Source of the DNA: Polydactylus sextarius
Taxonomy: Eukaryota > Chordata > Actinopteri > Polynemidae
NCBI GenBank assembly: GCA_016801845.1
Contig: CM028925.1
Location: 6,274,501-6,338,500, forward strand
Reading direction: 5' to 3'
DNA: 64,000 nt
Part shown: positions 31,411 through 44,835 of the stretch, in pieces
How positions within the stretch are numbered: position 1 is the stretch's first letter
Layout of the letters: the number at the start of each line of letters is the position of its first letter
Program-made: the position numbers and the translations under genes
The notes under the pieces: model-generated
What the model saw: only the letters and a program-made list of their open reading frames with translations
Database searches by the model: none
Told to the model about the DNA's origin: nothing

Positions 31411-32550
31411 GGATTTTAGTTATGAATTGTTCTTGCAATACAAAATTGCAGGATTAGAGCAGGAGAGAAAATGACCACAAGCAAATGCAGCACTCATGGT
31501 TGAATAGCCAAATAACAAATGTCTCATTAGGAATTAAGAGTTTAAAAACACAAAAGAGTCTTCTGCAATGTCAGAAGTAAAAAAAAATAAAAAAATAATA
31601 CATGTTTCTCATTCATGCTGAAAAGCCTCTTAGGTACTGCAGGGTATACATGAAGAACTTCTCAATTCTTCTATATTTTATACAAATTACAATGAGTTGT
31701 ACACTGTTTCCTGTGGATTTCTTTACCTGGTGCATTTCTGACCTTTCAAAATATAGAGCCAGCTCTTAGTCTGTGGCTCTAGCTCAGGCACTGAACTCTG
31801 CGGCCCTGGGGGAAATGCTAATCAGCCAGTTGGGACTGGTAAAAAGGCCAGGGTACAGTAGCTTTGCCTGGGCTTTTGTAGCCCCTAGCTAGCAGATAAG
31901 TCTACATTTAGACGTTTAATATGATTTAAAACATTGATATAGTGCTCTCAGTGCCTGCTGCTGCTCCCTGGGCCAGCAACTCAACAGGATGTAGTCTGTA
32001 CAATATAAAGGTGAGTACTGTAGATAGAAACTGATGTCTGGAGGGTGATTTATCAAATCTATATGTGTGGTGGCTCTTATCTGTGTATCTGATGGAAATA
32101 TAAAGCTATAGTGCAGTAAATATACCCCACATACATGTATTTAGAAATGTTTGCAGGGTCATAAAAAAAATTACCTTGAAGGTGAAGGCGTTTTATGTTT
32201 GATGTGAAGGTAAAGACAGGTTATATGTGGAAACTGAAAAGACAAAAAAAAAAAAAAAAGAGTTCACCTGACAAAGGATGTATCTGGTTTCATCAACAAA
32301 AAGAAAGAAAGAAAAAAAAAAGAAAGAAAAAAGAATGGAAGGTTCAAGGCATCACAGTCCCGCCCACGCGGTTTGAGTGACAGGAATGACAAGTGACGTC
32401 TTAGATGTGCGGTACAGAAATAACAGTGAACATCAAGCACTTTTTTTTTTTTTCACCTTCCAAGATCGGCTTTGACTGCAGAATGTATCGCTCTTTTACC
32501 TTCACTATCAAATTAAACCACATCTTGACATTGTTTAAGGTCAGCAGCTT

Positions 32551-32602
<52 letters not shown>

Positions 32603-33464
32603 CCACCTTAAATGAAAAAAGCTTCCCCACCCAGCCCGTGTAAGGAAGCCAGGACCTTGGCATCCTTAGTGGTAGCTATGGCCCTGGCAATAGCCGCTCA
32701 CTTATTTGCATTTAGTAATTAGCCTTCGTGGCCTAGAAATAAGAGATTAGACGAGACGCTAGAGACCAGAGACTCCTTTCACATCATGCATCATCATTTG
32801 ATCCATTGTTAATACAGACAAAAATACAGCAGCTTTGAAGTGGATTTAAATTGATGAATTGTGTGTAAAAGCACTCGAGCACCACATGAATTTACCAGAT
32901 TATATAGATTCTAGACAGATAGTTATTCTTTATTAATGCAAATAAGCCCATCAGAGAATAGGCTTTGTGAGTTTTGTTTTGTAGTTCTCTAGATCATCAT
33001 TATATATCGCTTCAGAGGTAATACAGAGATGTGTACATGTATGCATTGTGCAATCACTGTATTTTCTGTGTTCACCATACTCCACTTTGTCTCTCAATGC
33101 CTGTCTGGAGTGAAAGCTATTGACTGATAAGATGCATCTCACTGATGCGATAAAATTGCAAACTTCAGATTTTCCAACTACAGGCATCTGGTTCACCTGC
33201 AGCAGCAGCAGCTCCACCGCCTCCATGCTGTATCTGTGTGGCAGCTTGAGTGCACCGAGTGTTTGAGCCTGACTGAGGTTGGGATTGTATTTGAATATGA
33301 TTTCATATATCTGCAGCCATACCACGCAATTTGCCCTTCCAGACACTTAACCAGGGTTCAAAGCAAGACATGATAGTGGCAGGATAAAGATGAAAAACAC
33401 ATCATCTGTGCTCATTCATGCATTTACAATACACTCTCCCACTATTTTCTAACACTCTAACGCA
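31411..33464. other. Non-coding; A-rich tracts and a (TA)n array
   Basis: A-rich/GAAA-rich low complexity lies at 32240-32335 and a T-run at 32442-32453. The 131-codon minus-strand frame at 32951-33346 has no domain I recognise and no clear splice signals, so it is not called. Confidence 0.45.
32553..32599. repeat. (TA)n microsatellite
   Basis: 47 bp of alternating AT. Confidence 0.96.
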
Positions 33465-33643
33465 GACTATTCCAAAAAGGGCCGTGTGGCTGCAGGTTTT
33501 TATTCCTACCAAGCAGTAGCAGCACAACAGACTCGAATCATTTAATTAACTGATTTCAGTCTTCACTGTTGATTGGTCAACCTGTGTGTTCTTGACTGGT
33601 TGGAACAAAAACCTGCAGCCACATGGTCCTTAGTGGAATAGTG
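33465..33643. mobile_element. Palindromic MITE-like repeat, about 179 bp
   Basis: The arms 33465-33506 and 33602-33643 are inverted copies: both, read inward, give CTATTCC, then an 18-bp GTGTGGCTGCAGGTTTTT-type core, then TTCC. They differ at only a few positions, mostly in the AAAAAGGGCC versus ACTAAGGACC segment. The middle contains ATTTAATTAACTGATTTCAG. I recognise this palindrome as a repeat widespread in fish and other vertebrate genomes; its superfamily is not certain. Confidence 0.75.
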
Positions 33644-33754
33644 TGGACATGCCTGCTCTAACATCTACAATTCACTGTAATTGCATGGGCTGAACACCCA
33701 AAGATGGAGATAGGAACACAGCACTTTGCTCTGCAGTGTTTAACACAAACAAAA

Positions 33755-33895
33755 AAGTGCCTGCCATCTCTGTCTCTCTGTTCCCCCCTTTCCACTTTTC
33801 CCTGTCCTCAGAATGATCCACTGTCCCTCCTTTACCCTTCTATCTGCTTTTACTATTGTTCTCCATCTCTGTACCCCCCCGCCCCCCCTCTCAGT
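33755..33895. repeat. Polypyrimidine-rich tract
   Basis: C/T-rich on the plus strand with CTCTCTG, CCCCCCTTTCC and a C-run at 33874-33889. Confidence 0.6.
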
Positions 33896-35042
33896 GCTGC
33901 GTCGTCTATAGAATGTTAAAAGCCTCTAACACTGTGATGTCCCTGCAGAGCCCCCTGTCCTAAGTGTGGAGGCTGAGCTGAATGTTAAATGGGGAGCAGC
34001 ACAGTCACTGATGCTTGCCACCGCTGAGTCCTGTTCGATGCACAACCTGTGCCCGAGCCGGGTGTGTGTGAAAGCGGAATAACGGATGCCAGGGTGGTGG
34101 TGTCACGGAGAGAGAAAGAAAGACTGGGGGATGAGAGTTAGTTGGGATGGGGGTATGTGTGCTGGTGGGTGGGAAGCTAAGTAGGATTACAAAGGGGTTG
34201 GCAAATGAGGCATCACCCCAGTCTCGCCTGTGAGCCATGTTAATGAAGATGAGTGAGGAGTGCTAGGACTCCGACTGGGCTGTATCTAAAAAGAGAAACA
34301 GGGGAAAAAAGGTGTTTTTATCCTCATTTCCCTTTACTGTAAATCCTCATGTGTAGCTGCCCGTCTGCATTAAACATTTGTAAATTTGAAAAATTGAGTT
34401 TTTAGCAGAGTAGTCTTCATTGTGTGAGTGTTAACAAGTCATGACCTGTTGGTCTTCTTTAATGTGTGTATGGCTGCAACTGCACTCACATCATTAGCAT
34501 GATGCCTGTTAAGTTAATATAGCATGTTTGCAGTCGTCTTCTCTCTCGACGTGCTGCCTTCTTCTCCAGGCAAACAGGTGTTCAATATCAAAGATCGGGT
34601 AGTGTTAACGAAATGAGAATTTAATGAGTCCGAGTGGAATTAAAATGAAGTATTCGTTTCCAACCCAAGCTATGTGATGTCTGATCTGCTAGAAGACAAC
34701 ATTAGGCCGCAGAAATAAAAGGGAATCTTGTTCACACTGTGTCAAAATTCATGAAGTATGACACGAGGCCCTCGCTTTTTAATGAAACAAATGTGTTCGG
34801 TCTTAAAAGCACAAACGTTTCTGACAAATAGAGGGCACAATGGAGTTGTTATGTTTTTACAAACACAAATATGGGCCAGTATAGTGCCACACTTTGTACT
34901 CCTACTGGAATTCAATATCCTCTGAAGGAGGAAGTGCAGTCACTGTGTTTGTCAGAACTCAGAAACTTAATGTAACTTGTTAATGCAACTATAATTAATG
35001 TGAACAGGTGATTATAAACCAGACATCCTCATCGACAACAGA
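33896..35042. other. Non-coding; candidate conserved non-coding stretch
   Basis: No coding frame is supported. Positions 34680-34850 are unique, of balanced composition and free of simple repeats. Confidence 0.45.
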
Positions 35043-35254
35043 TAGGGCTGCAACTACAAATTATTTTCATTATCTATTAATTTGTGGATTATTTTTGTTG
35101 ATTAATCAATTATTTGTTTTGCTCATGGATATAATTTGAAAAATTTCTGCAGAACAAGATGATGCCTTTAGATGCCTGAAAGTGATGTCATTATCTCTAG
35201 ATTAATTTTCTGGTCATCAACTAATTGATTCATTCACTAATCACTGCAGCTTTA
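35043..35254. mobile_element. hAT-like MITE, about 212 bp
   Basis: The left end reads TAGGGCTGCAACTA followed by ATTATTTTCATTATC and GATTAATCAATTA-type sequence. The right end, inverted, reads TAAAGCTGCAGTGATTAG. This is the arrangement of the short hAT-derived MITEs common in teleosts (TAGGGCTGCAAC ends). No matching 8-bp duplication is visible, so the copy is old or its ends have decayed. Confidence 0.72.
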
Positions 35255-36524
35255 GTCCTAAACACACACAGCACGACCAGAATTTCTGTATGCCACCCAT
35301 TTAATTTGTTTCATGGTTAATTTCCCACTGTTTGAAAGGGTACTTGTGTGTTTTAGAAGTACACTTAAAATAAAGTTATGAAAGTGAGCAATTATCCAAA
35401 AACAAAAACAAAAAAGGACAGTCAAATTTGAATCAGCAGAGGTCAAGATATCCTTTTTAACTTTTACTGTAAAATGTGGGTCAAAATCCTGCCACTTACA
35501 GTACATAATGTAACACGGTAGCATCTTTCATAATGCCCTGATTGCCTGGTAAAGACCTACATCTTTCAAACTGTGTGCCCCAGCTCACAACACCGGATTT
35601 CTGTTTATACCCAGAGCCATTATACAGGACGTTATACAGCTCCTTTTGCTGAGGATGAGTTGCCCTCATTCTGACTGGTACCGTACCAACAGAGGAGCCC
35701 TCTAAGTCATAGTCAGCAACGGCTAAAGGCTGCAATTTGTACAAACTTAATAGAGCAAGTGAAATTCATCCGAACAATAAATTAAACATCATGGTGATAC
35801 CGGCACTGTGGCGCACAACAGCCAACTGCACATTGTGTTTTCAAAAGACATCTCCCATCCTCTTTCCATCACTTGGACACAAACCTGTGTGAGTGTTTAA
35901 AAGGCAAATGATTGGCTCAGCAGTCGGCACAGCGGGAGGAAACCTTGATCAAACGGCAAACAGACAAGAGACGGGAAAAAAACAGTTTGAAAACACCTGA
36001 TGTTAAGGCCAGTGAGTCAGCAGGCTCATCAGGATTCTGTCTGAAACACAAGACGGCCGTGGCTTATTGTAGCGCTGGGGTTGAAATCCTTGAAACAGTC
36101 CTGACTTCATAACACATTTGTGTCCAAGTAAACTTTTTGGAACAAAAACATGATGACATGTTGCTTTTGTGACATCCATATCTTTACTTTTATTGAAAAA
36201 CTAAGTCAACTGATCTCTAGCGGGGATGCAAAATGGTGCAGGACTGCAGTGAAAAGCTGCAGCTGATTTATCACTCGCTGGGGAAACAGACACATGTAAG
36301 ATGTTCTTAAAATAATGACGAAGAAGAGTATGTGGGTGAGGTGGTGGGCTGCTAAAAATGCAAAGCTTGGGATTTGGGGATAGAAAATGGTAGCAGAGAG
36401 TGTTTAAGGGAGCAGGCGTTGGTGACAAATGCACCGCCCATTTACTGTATAAACAAATACAAACCTTGCCCAAGACGATACATTCAAACCTGGCTGCACA
36501 CACACAAGGACTCCCTGCCTACGT

Positions 36525-36528
<4 letters not shown>
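35255..36528. other. Non-coding; nothing recognisable
   Basis: A-rich stretch at 35397-35417; otherwise unique sequence without coding or repeat signal. Confidence 0.5.

Positions 36529-36575
<47 letters not shown>
36529..36575. repeat. (CA)n microsatellite
   Basis: 47 bp of uninterrupted CA. Confidence 0.96.
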
Positions 36576-36580
<5 letters not shown>

Positions 36581-39500
36581 AAATGAACAGCTGCTGTGTT
36601 AAGCATTATCTAAACACAATCAGTATGCACTCACCAAGAGCACAATTTGCATCTCCCTCACTCTGTCTCGGCATTTCGCCATGGCTCGTCAGCACTTTAG
36701 TAAAAGGGCTTTTCACGCACAAACACAATAAAGCCCCCAACAGGCGTCTCAGGTGGGTAGCAAAGCTGTAATCCTCTTTCCATCTAAGCACCTTTTTACT
36801 GTAGGTAGAGGAGAGAGCTGAGAGCCAGAATTTGTCACCCCTTTCTTTCCCTCAGCTGCAGGAGTATTTGCATAGCATATACACAAGGTGCAGGGATTAA
36901 TTTAATTGGCTATCTTGTCTTTCTCACAGAGATATGATATGCTGTGTATGAGGCAGAAATGAGGTTATATGGTGAGGGAGAAACAAAAAAAATAAATTTT
37001 TGATGAATGTATGTCACCTTGCCTGTCTGTCTGTGTATTTCTGCTCATGTGGCTGTCAGTTCACACGTGCGTCTGACAGGAGAGAGCGAAGGGGCTTTTC
37101 ACAGAGAAGCGACAAGGGCCCGAGACAGGAACACACACTCTTTAGCTGAGAACACAGGCCTCATTTAGGTTAGCACAGGATTAGCCACGCCGAGCCGCAC
37201 AAGCACAGGAATTAAAATGCAAATGAGGACAAGGAATTGCACAAGAGACATGCAACAAGATGAGAATAAAATAGCATGGGTGAGGATGGATGCAATGGGT
37301 GCTGCAATGGTATTATTTATATTGCTGCTGTTTTTAATTGCTGCAGCTATAGAGATGTCACACTAGGTGAAGTGGATCGAAACATGTATTATATTAATAG
37401 TACTTAAGAGATCAGGCGTTAAAATGTAGTTTGACTGCAATCATAGCTGTGAAAACACATTTTTTCCTGTGTCTATCAAAGACAGAACAAAGTGAAAACA
37501 TATTTTTCCATCAGCAGTTTAAAAAGTCACTTTACTCAATCATGGGAAACACTCCTCAGCCAAAGAAAACAGTGGTACACAATGGAGAAATGAGATTAAT
37601 GACACACTTTTTCACTGCTACAAATACTGAATAAAAAAAGATTCAGTTTCAAATTGGAGTGGAGTGTCTAATTTTCTGTTTCCTTACTCAAACAAAAAAA
37701 AAGTTCTTAAAGTTAGTTGAGTTGGTTTCATCTCTGTTGTGACAGATGGAGCAAACTTCTGGCAACTGACTTGAAACAACAAAGGCATCAAATTACTTTA
37801 ATATTCATTCATTTTAACTGTCCCACATATATTTATTATTAGTTTTATAGGATCTGAATATTAAGCAGATTTTGTGGTAGGTGGCAGGTGGTATTAGTAG
37901 ATTAATTTTAGAATTTGCAGTTGAAAATAATAATATAGATAAACCTACGACCCTGTTTGCTGAACATTACGCAGACGTATTGTGCCTGAGTTTTAAAAAA
38001 AAACTGTTGTGAACTGTTGTGTCTCAAATCGAATATTCAGATTAGAGAGACAATCTGTCCAATGCACCGTCAGCAGTAATGACGGATGATCATGAAACAC
38101 GTCAATGTGAAAAGTGACATTGTACTTTCTCTCATTATGCTGCCAAGTGATGACATGTTCTGTGTTGTGTCAGCTTAGGCTCAAACAACCCAGACGTATA
38201 AGTTCAACTCTGAATTAACCAACAATCATTCACACGGCAGCGAAAGCTTAATAACACCTGTCAAGTTGCATTATGGAACGTGTACGATCCAGCAATTTTG
38301 GATACCCAGGATACATCCAGACTCTTCAAACTTTAGGGAAGAGAATTATTTAAGTGTCAGAATACTGGTTGAACACACAGAATACAAAATATTCAGCAAA
38401 ATGAAGCACGCAGCAAAGCAGATGAAACCAGTGTCTGGTTTGTATTTGTAAAACATATTGTTGGTGTAATTGGGGGAGGGAGGGTATCTTAACATGGTCC
38501 TGTAAGTTATATTGTTAAGTTTAATTTCATTCACAGATGGTTTGAGAATAAAAGTCTTTATAAAACATTGTCCTACATGATTCCAAAATATAGATTTCAA
38601 TAGAAATAGAAGGGTAACACTAAAGGGAAATCTCACAGATTTTCTATTATTCTTAACATTGGTGCAAAAAACAAGTCAGTGGCAGGCGGATGACTTAATT
38701 ATAATGACCTCATACTGTTCTTTTCAGCTATATCAACCTTCTGATGAAATCCCATCTAGATTAGACATTATTGAATAGGCGCTTACTGTCATATGCTTGA
38801 CATTGAGAAGGGTATGGAGCACTGAGGCAATTATAAGTTTCCCCTGCTTGCATCTGCCCTCAAGCTAAAAACATGATGGCAAATTAATCATCTTAAAATG
38901 ACCAAAACTAAAGGTTAGCTATAATCCTCCACATCATTGTCCATATGCAAGAATACACCACACACACTGCTCTCCTCCTTGTCTCCTCTTGTGTCCTCAG
39001 CGTGGACAGAATGAAAGTCAATGAATAAATCCATAAGTTATATTAAATAATAATAATAAAAAACAGACTCCCTGTGTAGGCAGAAAAGGGCATTTCTCTG
39101 AATATGTGCATAGATTTCTACAGGGCGCAGAGGCTGCAACTGCAACATTCAGAGCAGAAATAAAACCAAAGCAACGGTGAAAACAGTTGGAAGGAGCAAA
39201 ACTACCTGACCACCTCAGAAGGTCCAGCTGTACCAGTCATTAACAAGATTCTATACATCCTCCAGGATATCAGCCACTGTCAGAGCACACTGGAGATGGA
39301 CAAGATGAAAGCTTCACAGCCTCTGCGGTCAATTAGGCTCTCTGTAACTCCGTCTCTGTATCAAGTTGCATCTAATGTACAGTATGTTTGTGAGAACCTT
39401 GACCCATTAGTCTGCCAATTTATCCCTTTAAGCCAGCAGCACCTCAATTTAAGCTGACTGTGAAAAAATTATGTCCTGCGAGACCTCTCAGAGTTTGGAC

Positions 39501-40185
39501 TGCAGCTGAGATAATTGCTAAAGACTTTTTTTTTATTAGTCTAGTATCTTGACTTTTCTGGATTTGTGTCTTCTGGTTGGAAATGCACACAAATACATGA
39601 GATAACATTGAGATTTTGACAAAGATTCTAAATTGAAAAAAAAAAATGGATGGACTGATGGATCAATAACAATCATCCAAACATTCTTTGTGGATTTAAC
39701 ATTAACTTAGTTGGACAACAAATTTTGATCTGTAGATGATGCATCCCTGAGATCATAGCACTCAACATCCTGGTGTAATCCACTGGCTTTCCTCAGAATA
39801 GGAACTTGTCAGACAGACCAACAGCCAGACAGACTATTCTCAAGAAGGCCTGTTTGTCACAAAAAAAAAAAAAAAAAAACTACAACTCACAATCAGGCGT
39901 TTGCACAACCTCACACACACAGTCACATTTTTTCCTGAGCATGGGGTCACACACCCAATTAGGTACACACAAACACGTACACACACATAGCGGTGTAGCG
40001 GTTTGATACGGCGCCCTGAGTGTGATGACAGTATCGGGTCCTCGTGTGATTGAGGTGATGGAGGCTGAGACAGGATGGGGGCTGTCATCGGTTGTGAGTG
40101 ACAGGAAGCAGAGGTATGGCAGGTGAGGGAGGAGGGAGGGGGTGACAGCTGAGTTCATGGCTTGCAGTCTATCCCTCTGTATGTC
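36576..40185. other. Non-coding; AT-rich, no feature beyond short A-runs
   Basis: A-runs occur at 39638-39647 and 39860-39879. No exon-like or RNA-gene signal is seen. Confidence 0.5.
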
Positions 40186-40292
40186 TGTGTGATTGTCTCA
40201 CTTTCTCCTGCTCTATCTTTCCATCCATTTATCTCTTTATTTATGCCTTCCAGCCTGTTTCAACCTCTCTGTCTTTTTTGTGCTGCCTGCCC

Positions 40293-40316
40293 ATCTCTCT
40301 CTCTCTCTCTCTCTCT
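40293..40316. repeat. (CT)n microsatellite within a pyrimidine-rich region
   Basis: About 12 CT units inside a C/T-rich stretch from 40190 to 40345. Confidence 0.9.
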
Positions 40317-40502
40317 GTTTCAAATACATACATACTTTGTTCCTCTCTCTCCGGATGATGGGCAGATGAATTTTGCCCTTTCTTCCACCGTGTCAGACAT
40401 TACATCAAGAAAAACAATGGGAGACCCATAAATAGGTTTAGAGAACATGCACCCAATTTACTGTGACAGTGGGGGAGGTATGTTTTCTTTTTTTTCCTTG
40501 TA

Positions 40503-40580
<78 letters not shown>

Positions 40581-40609
40581 TATGTATATGTGTGTGTGTG
40601 TGTGTGTGT
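40503..40609. repeat. Compound palindromic microsatellite (TG)n(TA)n(CA)n plus (TG)n
   Basis: About nine TG units (40503-40520), about twenty TA units (40521-40561), about nine CA units (40562-40580), then ATGTAT and about ten TG units to 40609. The TG and CA arms are reverse complements around a self-complementary TA centre, so 40503-40580 can form one long hairpin or cruciform. Confidence 0.95.
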
Positions 40610-41699
40610 AAGAGCACGCATGCACTGGTGTAAGTCATTTTGACAGCTGCTGTAAATAAGGCAGTATTCCAGGTATTGACTGACACTGTCGGCCCTCTGC
40701 TTGCTAAAAACAAAGAGCAGTCATCATAAATCATGAGTTGTATTAGCGATTGATGCTCCAGCGATTAATGCTGGAGACTTAAAATCTTAATCTAACACTA
40801 TTTTAACAGAGATGTTAAAGGGTTGAACTTGCAGGTTACATGTTAATCTATCACTTACAGCAAAACATTTATGCATAATTTTTTGGGAATCAGCTATGAA
40901 CGTGAGTTAATAAGTTTGACTGACTGATCAGATCAATCAGCAGTTGGACATGTCAACACTCTGCCTCTATGCTATCTCGGTTTGTTTTTAGAAAAAGAAA
41001 TCCAAATCCACAAATCAAGTTTGTCATTTATTGAACAGGATCTAAAAAAAAAAAAAAAACAAAAACCGCATTAGCGGTTGAATTTCTGGCATATAGAGGA
41101 TTTGTTCGAGAATATGTTTGAAACTGTAGAAATCAGAGGGTAATGATATATTCTCTACAGAGGTCATAGACCAACTGGGGATTTTACACATGCTAGAAAG
41201 TACAAGATAGGTCTTAATTGGTTGTTTCTTCGCTGAGAACTCCATACTCAAATTTTTTTGTTCTCAGGGATGAAAAAATAACATGATGAAACCGAGGAGT
41301 GGGACTATATTACCAACTGAAATCCACAAAACACAGTCTTATTAATGGCTTCGCTTTTCATATTCTTAGCTACTGATTTTCTCACAATCCCACTTTATCA
41401 ATCAATCGTTGCAGTGCAAACTCATGCAAACACACTAACAGGACATTCTCTGCCAGCACGTCACTTAAGACCAGGCTCTCTCAGGTATCCCAGCAGCTCT
41501 TACTATTCTTAGGTCCTGCTGTCACCTTCGTCCACTTTGCTTCCTCTCTTGTTCGGAACAAAGACTCTGAAATGAAGGGTCATCTTCTTTGACAGCAAGG
41601 GGCGGTCAGCCCCTCTGAGGTTGTCATACTCTGCCACCTTTAACAATGTGCTGCTTTGACTGACCCCTTCACTCGACCGTGCATTCTCGTGCGCTGTCT

Positions 41700-41728
41700 G
41701 CGTGTGTGTGTGTGTGTGTGTGTGTGTG
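41700..41728. repeat. (GT)n microsatellite
   Basis: About 14 GT units. Confidence 0.93.
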
Positions 41729-42783
41729 AGGGGGAGGTTGTTAAAATCTTGATCTTTTAACACTGCCCAGCTTCAACCTCTGCTGTGGTCATGTACAATG
41801 TGAAGGGGAGATGGCGTTGTCCCAGCCCTCCCCTTTTAACATCACTTCACTAAGACTTCTTTTTTTGGTTTTAGCACCCGTGGTGTGAACGCCCCACATT
41901 AACAGATCTGAAATCCTCTGACAGAGAGGGTACTGACCTTTGGATATAAATAATACTCCGCATTTGACTCGTGAACAGAACCGATGCTCAGTTCACCAAG
42001 CGACTGATGGTGGCGGCGCTAATTGCTTTAGTGTGCTTGTCTGCTCAGCTGCCAAGTTGCACTCTGCTGAGCCACGGACTTGGCCTGCGCATGAGAGAGA
42101 GTTGGACAACAGGGCTCTAAAATATGCCAACATCCATTTGACTGCTTGGCAGTAATACAAAGAGGACGGAGAAGGGAGGGAAAGAATGAGAGGGGAAGAG
42201 AATGAGACAGAAAAAGGAAGAACACTGGTGAATGAGAAACTGTCAGTGACCGCAGAGGAAGCAGGGATGAGAGAGGGATGCCGCAAAACAAAAAGTAGAC
42301 GACAGTGAATAGCAGATAATATCCCTCCATCTGTTTTAACCTTTTTCCTCATAGTCTATGACTGAACAGGCGCTCCTCTGCTGTGTAGAAATCTACATAA
42401 AATTCAATACCTATTGACTCGCCATTAAATTTATTCCCCTTTCCCCTGAACTATATTCCTGCTTCCTCCTCCCCTTTCTAATTCCTAATGATTGCTTTTC
42501 TGCTCAGTGGGGAATCTTTCCGAAAAGCTGCGGAAATTTTCTTCCCCGCTTTGGTTTGTATCCACTCAACACAGCGGCTCATGAACACGCCTGTCATCCG
42601 AATCAGGCAGGAGTTGAATGACGGCATATCAAATCCCTGATCTTTTACCTGGTTCTGGTTGGAAGATGAAGAGGGAGAAGAAGAAGAAAAAGAAGAAAAA
42701 AAAGCTGATGAAAAGGGAAATCAGACCTAAAGGCTGTCTGCAGAGTCACGACTTTTGGCGTTGCCAGCAGAGGTTGATCTGTG

Positions 42784-42822
42784 TTGTGTGTGTGTGTGTG
42801 TGTGTGTGTTTGTGTGTGTGTG
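42784..42822. repeat. (GT)n microsatellite, one interruption
   Basis: GT array broken by a TTTG near 42809. Confidence 0.92.
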
Positions 42823-44343
42823 CGTTTTTCCTCACAGGCTTGTATAATGGCTTTGACACTGAGCCTTCCCATTGTGACCATTAGCAGTAAGCCTCCATGT
42901 TAGGTCACCTACCATATTTCCTCTGCTAGTAGCATTAAGAGAGCCATTCTGCCACATCGTAAACATTTCTGTTTGACGGTAAACACACGCGTTGCATGTA
43001 TTCCCAAAGTTTTATCGGCGGGGATGTAAAATACCATGTCTGCAACAAGAAAAGTGTATTACTTAGCTTTCTCCGATGGGAGTGATCAATATCATATCTG
43101 CTGTGAAAACAAGCTGGATGGCTTGAAGCCACAAACAGAAAAGTCTAACTATAAATCACTGTGGTGTAATCTCCAATGACAGTCTGCTGTTGTTCTGTGA
43201 TGATCAGTGATTGACTGTGAAGCATTTCTCCTTCTGAAATGCTCAACATCTAAAGGCTCTTTTGATTGTGGTGCTGCAAAGAAGAATCTTTCCAACCATC
43301 CCAATTACTTTACTATGGAGCTGCGTATTTGAGAAACTCAAGAGCAGATAGCCGAGAAAATTATAACTCTTTCAAACAATTTTTTTCCCTTTGGCATTGT
43401 GCAAAACTTTGTCATCAATTTTTTTTTTTTTAATACAAAAGAAAGATGAAAAACGGCTGCTGGGCGTACGTATGACGGCATAGAGGAAAAAACGAAAATA
43501 TACGTCTCCAAGCAAAGTGAGCTTGGAAAAATCAAACATCAACAAAAGATTACGTTCATAAATTTGACAAGCTTACCCGCATCAGTTGCGTTTGATTGCC
43601 ACAGCCTTTCAGAGGGTGCCAAAGTGTTTCTGATTAAATGCATCTTTTAGGAATTGGATTGTGTGAATACTGCTGAGTGAACTACTTAGCCAGAAGCCAG
43701 GATCAACATGAGAGGGGGGATGTCAATTACTAAATCACACATTGTAAGAGGTCACTGTAGAGGGGTGATATGTTGGCTCGAGGGCTCAATCACTCTATTA
43801 AAGCACTGGCTTTTCCCTATTGTCCTGCACATGATTATTCTCCATCCCCATCATGTTATCATTGGTCAAATTTTTGCTTTGTGAAAAAATGTGACCATGT
43901 GCTCGTGATACTAGCGCAGCTCAAACTTTGCAAACACCAAAGTGATGAGCCGATTCATAGATTGTAATGAATGAGCCTGAAGAGGTTTTTATTTATTTAT
44001 TTATTTATTCTGTTATGTGAGCCGTGATGTGCACACAACAATCTGTCTCTTCAGACTTTACAAAAGAGCTCAGATTTGTCGTCGGGAAGCTTTAAAGTGT
44101 TCATCCGTTTGATGACGAGCTTACAGGTGATTAAGTTGGCAAGATGAAAAACACCTCCTTCACAGAGGCCCGACAAGTCATCACATAATACATCCATCAT
44201 AGAAATTTTTACCTTTGTTGCTATGCGGGTTTTGAATGTCATGTGATTAGACAGTGTGAATAGCCCACTACCCCACTTGCTGCTGATTCCCAGCTGAACA
44301 AAAGATTTACATGAAGCAGTATGTGGGAGGAAAGCTTAAAGCA

Positions 44344-44344
<1 letters not shown>

Positions 44345-44375
<31 letters not shown>

Positions 44376-44400
44376 ACACTATACACACACACATATATAT
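44345..44400. repeat. (CA)n with AT-rich end
   Basis: CA units interrupted by TACACACACTATA and ending in ATATATAT directly before the hAT-like element at 44401. Confidence 0.92.
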
Positions 44401-44779
44401 TAGGGGTGCATCTGTATCGAACCGTTTAATACAGTAGTCTCGGGTCGCTATGCTATGAACAATACACAATTTTATACAATTTTGTATTTACTTTATCAAC
44501 TTCTGACAATGTACTCTGACAGCTCGGTGGATCTGTGCTTGACTACTCCGCCTTAGGCTGCATTGTCAAGCAAAGATTCACTAAACTGCGCCTCCCACAT
44601 TCAACAGCCGTGTTTCCACCAAGTAAGATCCCAGTACAGGGGCTGGGAAATTTTCAGGAACGTTGTCTCACTTGGTCATAGCATCTGTGCCTCCACGGGG
44701 GCAAGACCCTGATCACTGATGGGAAGGGGGTCGGAACGACTACAGATCGTCTTCTCTGTGATTGCTTCATAAACTACAC

Positions 44780-44835
<56 letters not shown>

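Larger units (their letters stand above)
40610..44344. other. Non-coding; microsatellites and a purine-rich tract
   Basis: A-run at 41044-41059, (GT)n at 41700-41728, purine-rich tract 42160-42290, (GAA)n-type A/G tract 42663-42705, (GT)n at 42784-42822, (TTTA)n at 43988-44009. No coding signal is supported. Confidence 0.5.

Noticed and set aside
32011..32016. Strong donor-like AAAG|GTGAGT
   Set aside because: No convincing acceptor and open frame upstream; two of the three frames close immediately.
32951..33346. 131-codon open frame on the minus strand
   Set aside because: No recognisable family, no clear splice signals, and many small frames of similar length occur around it by chance.
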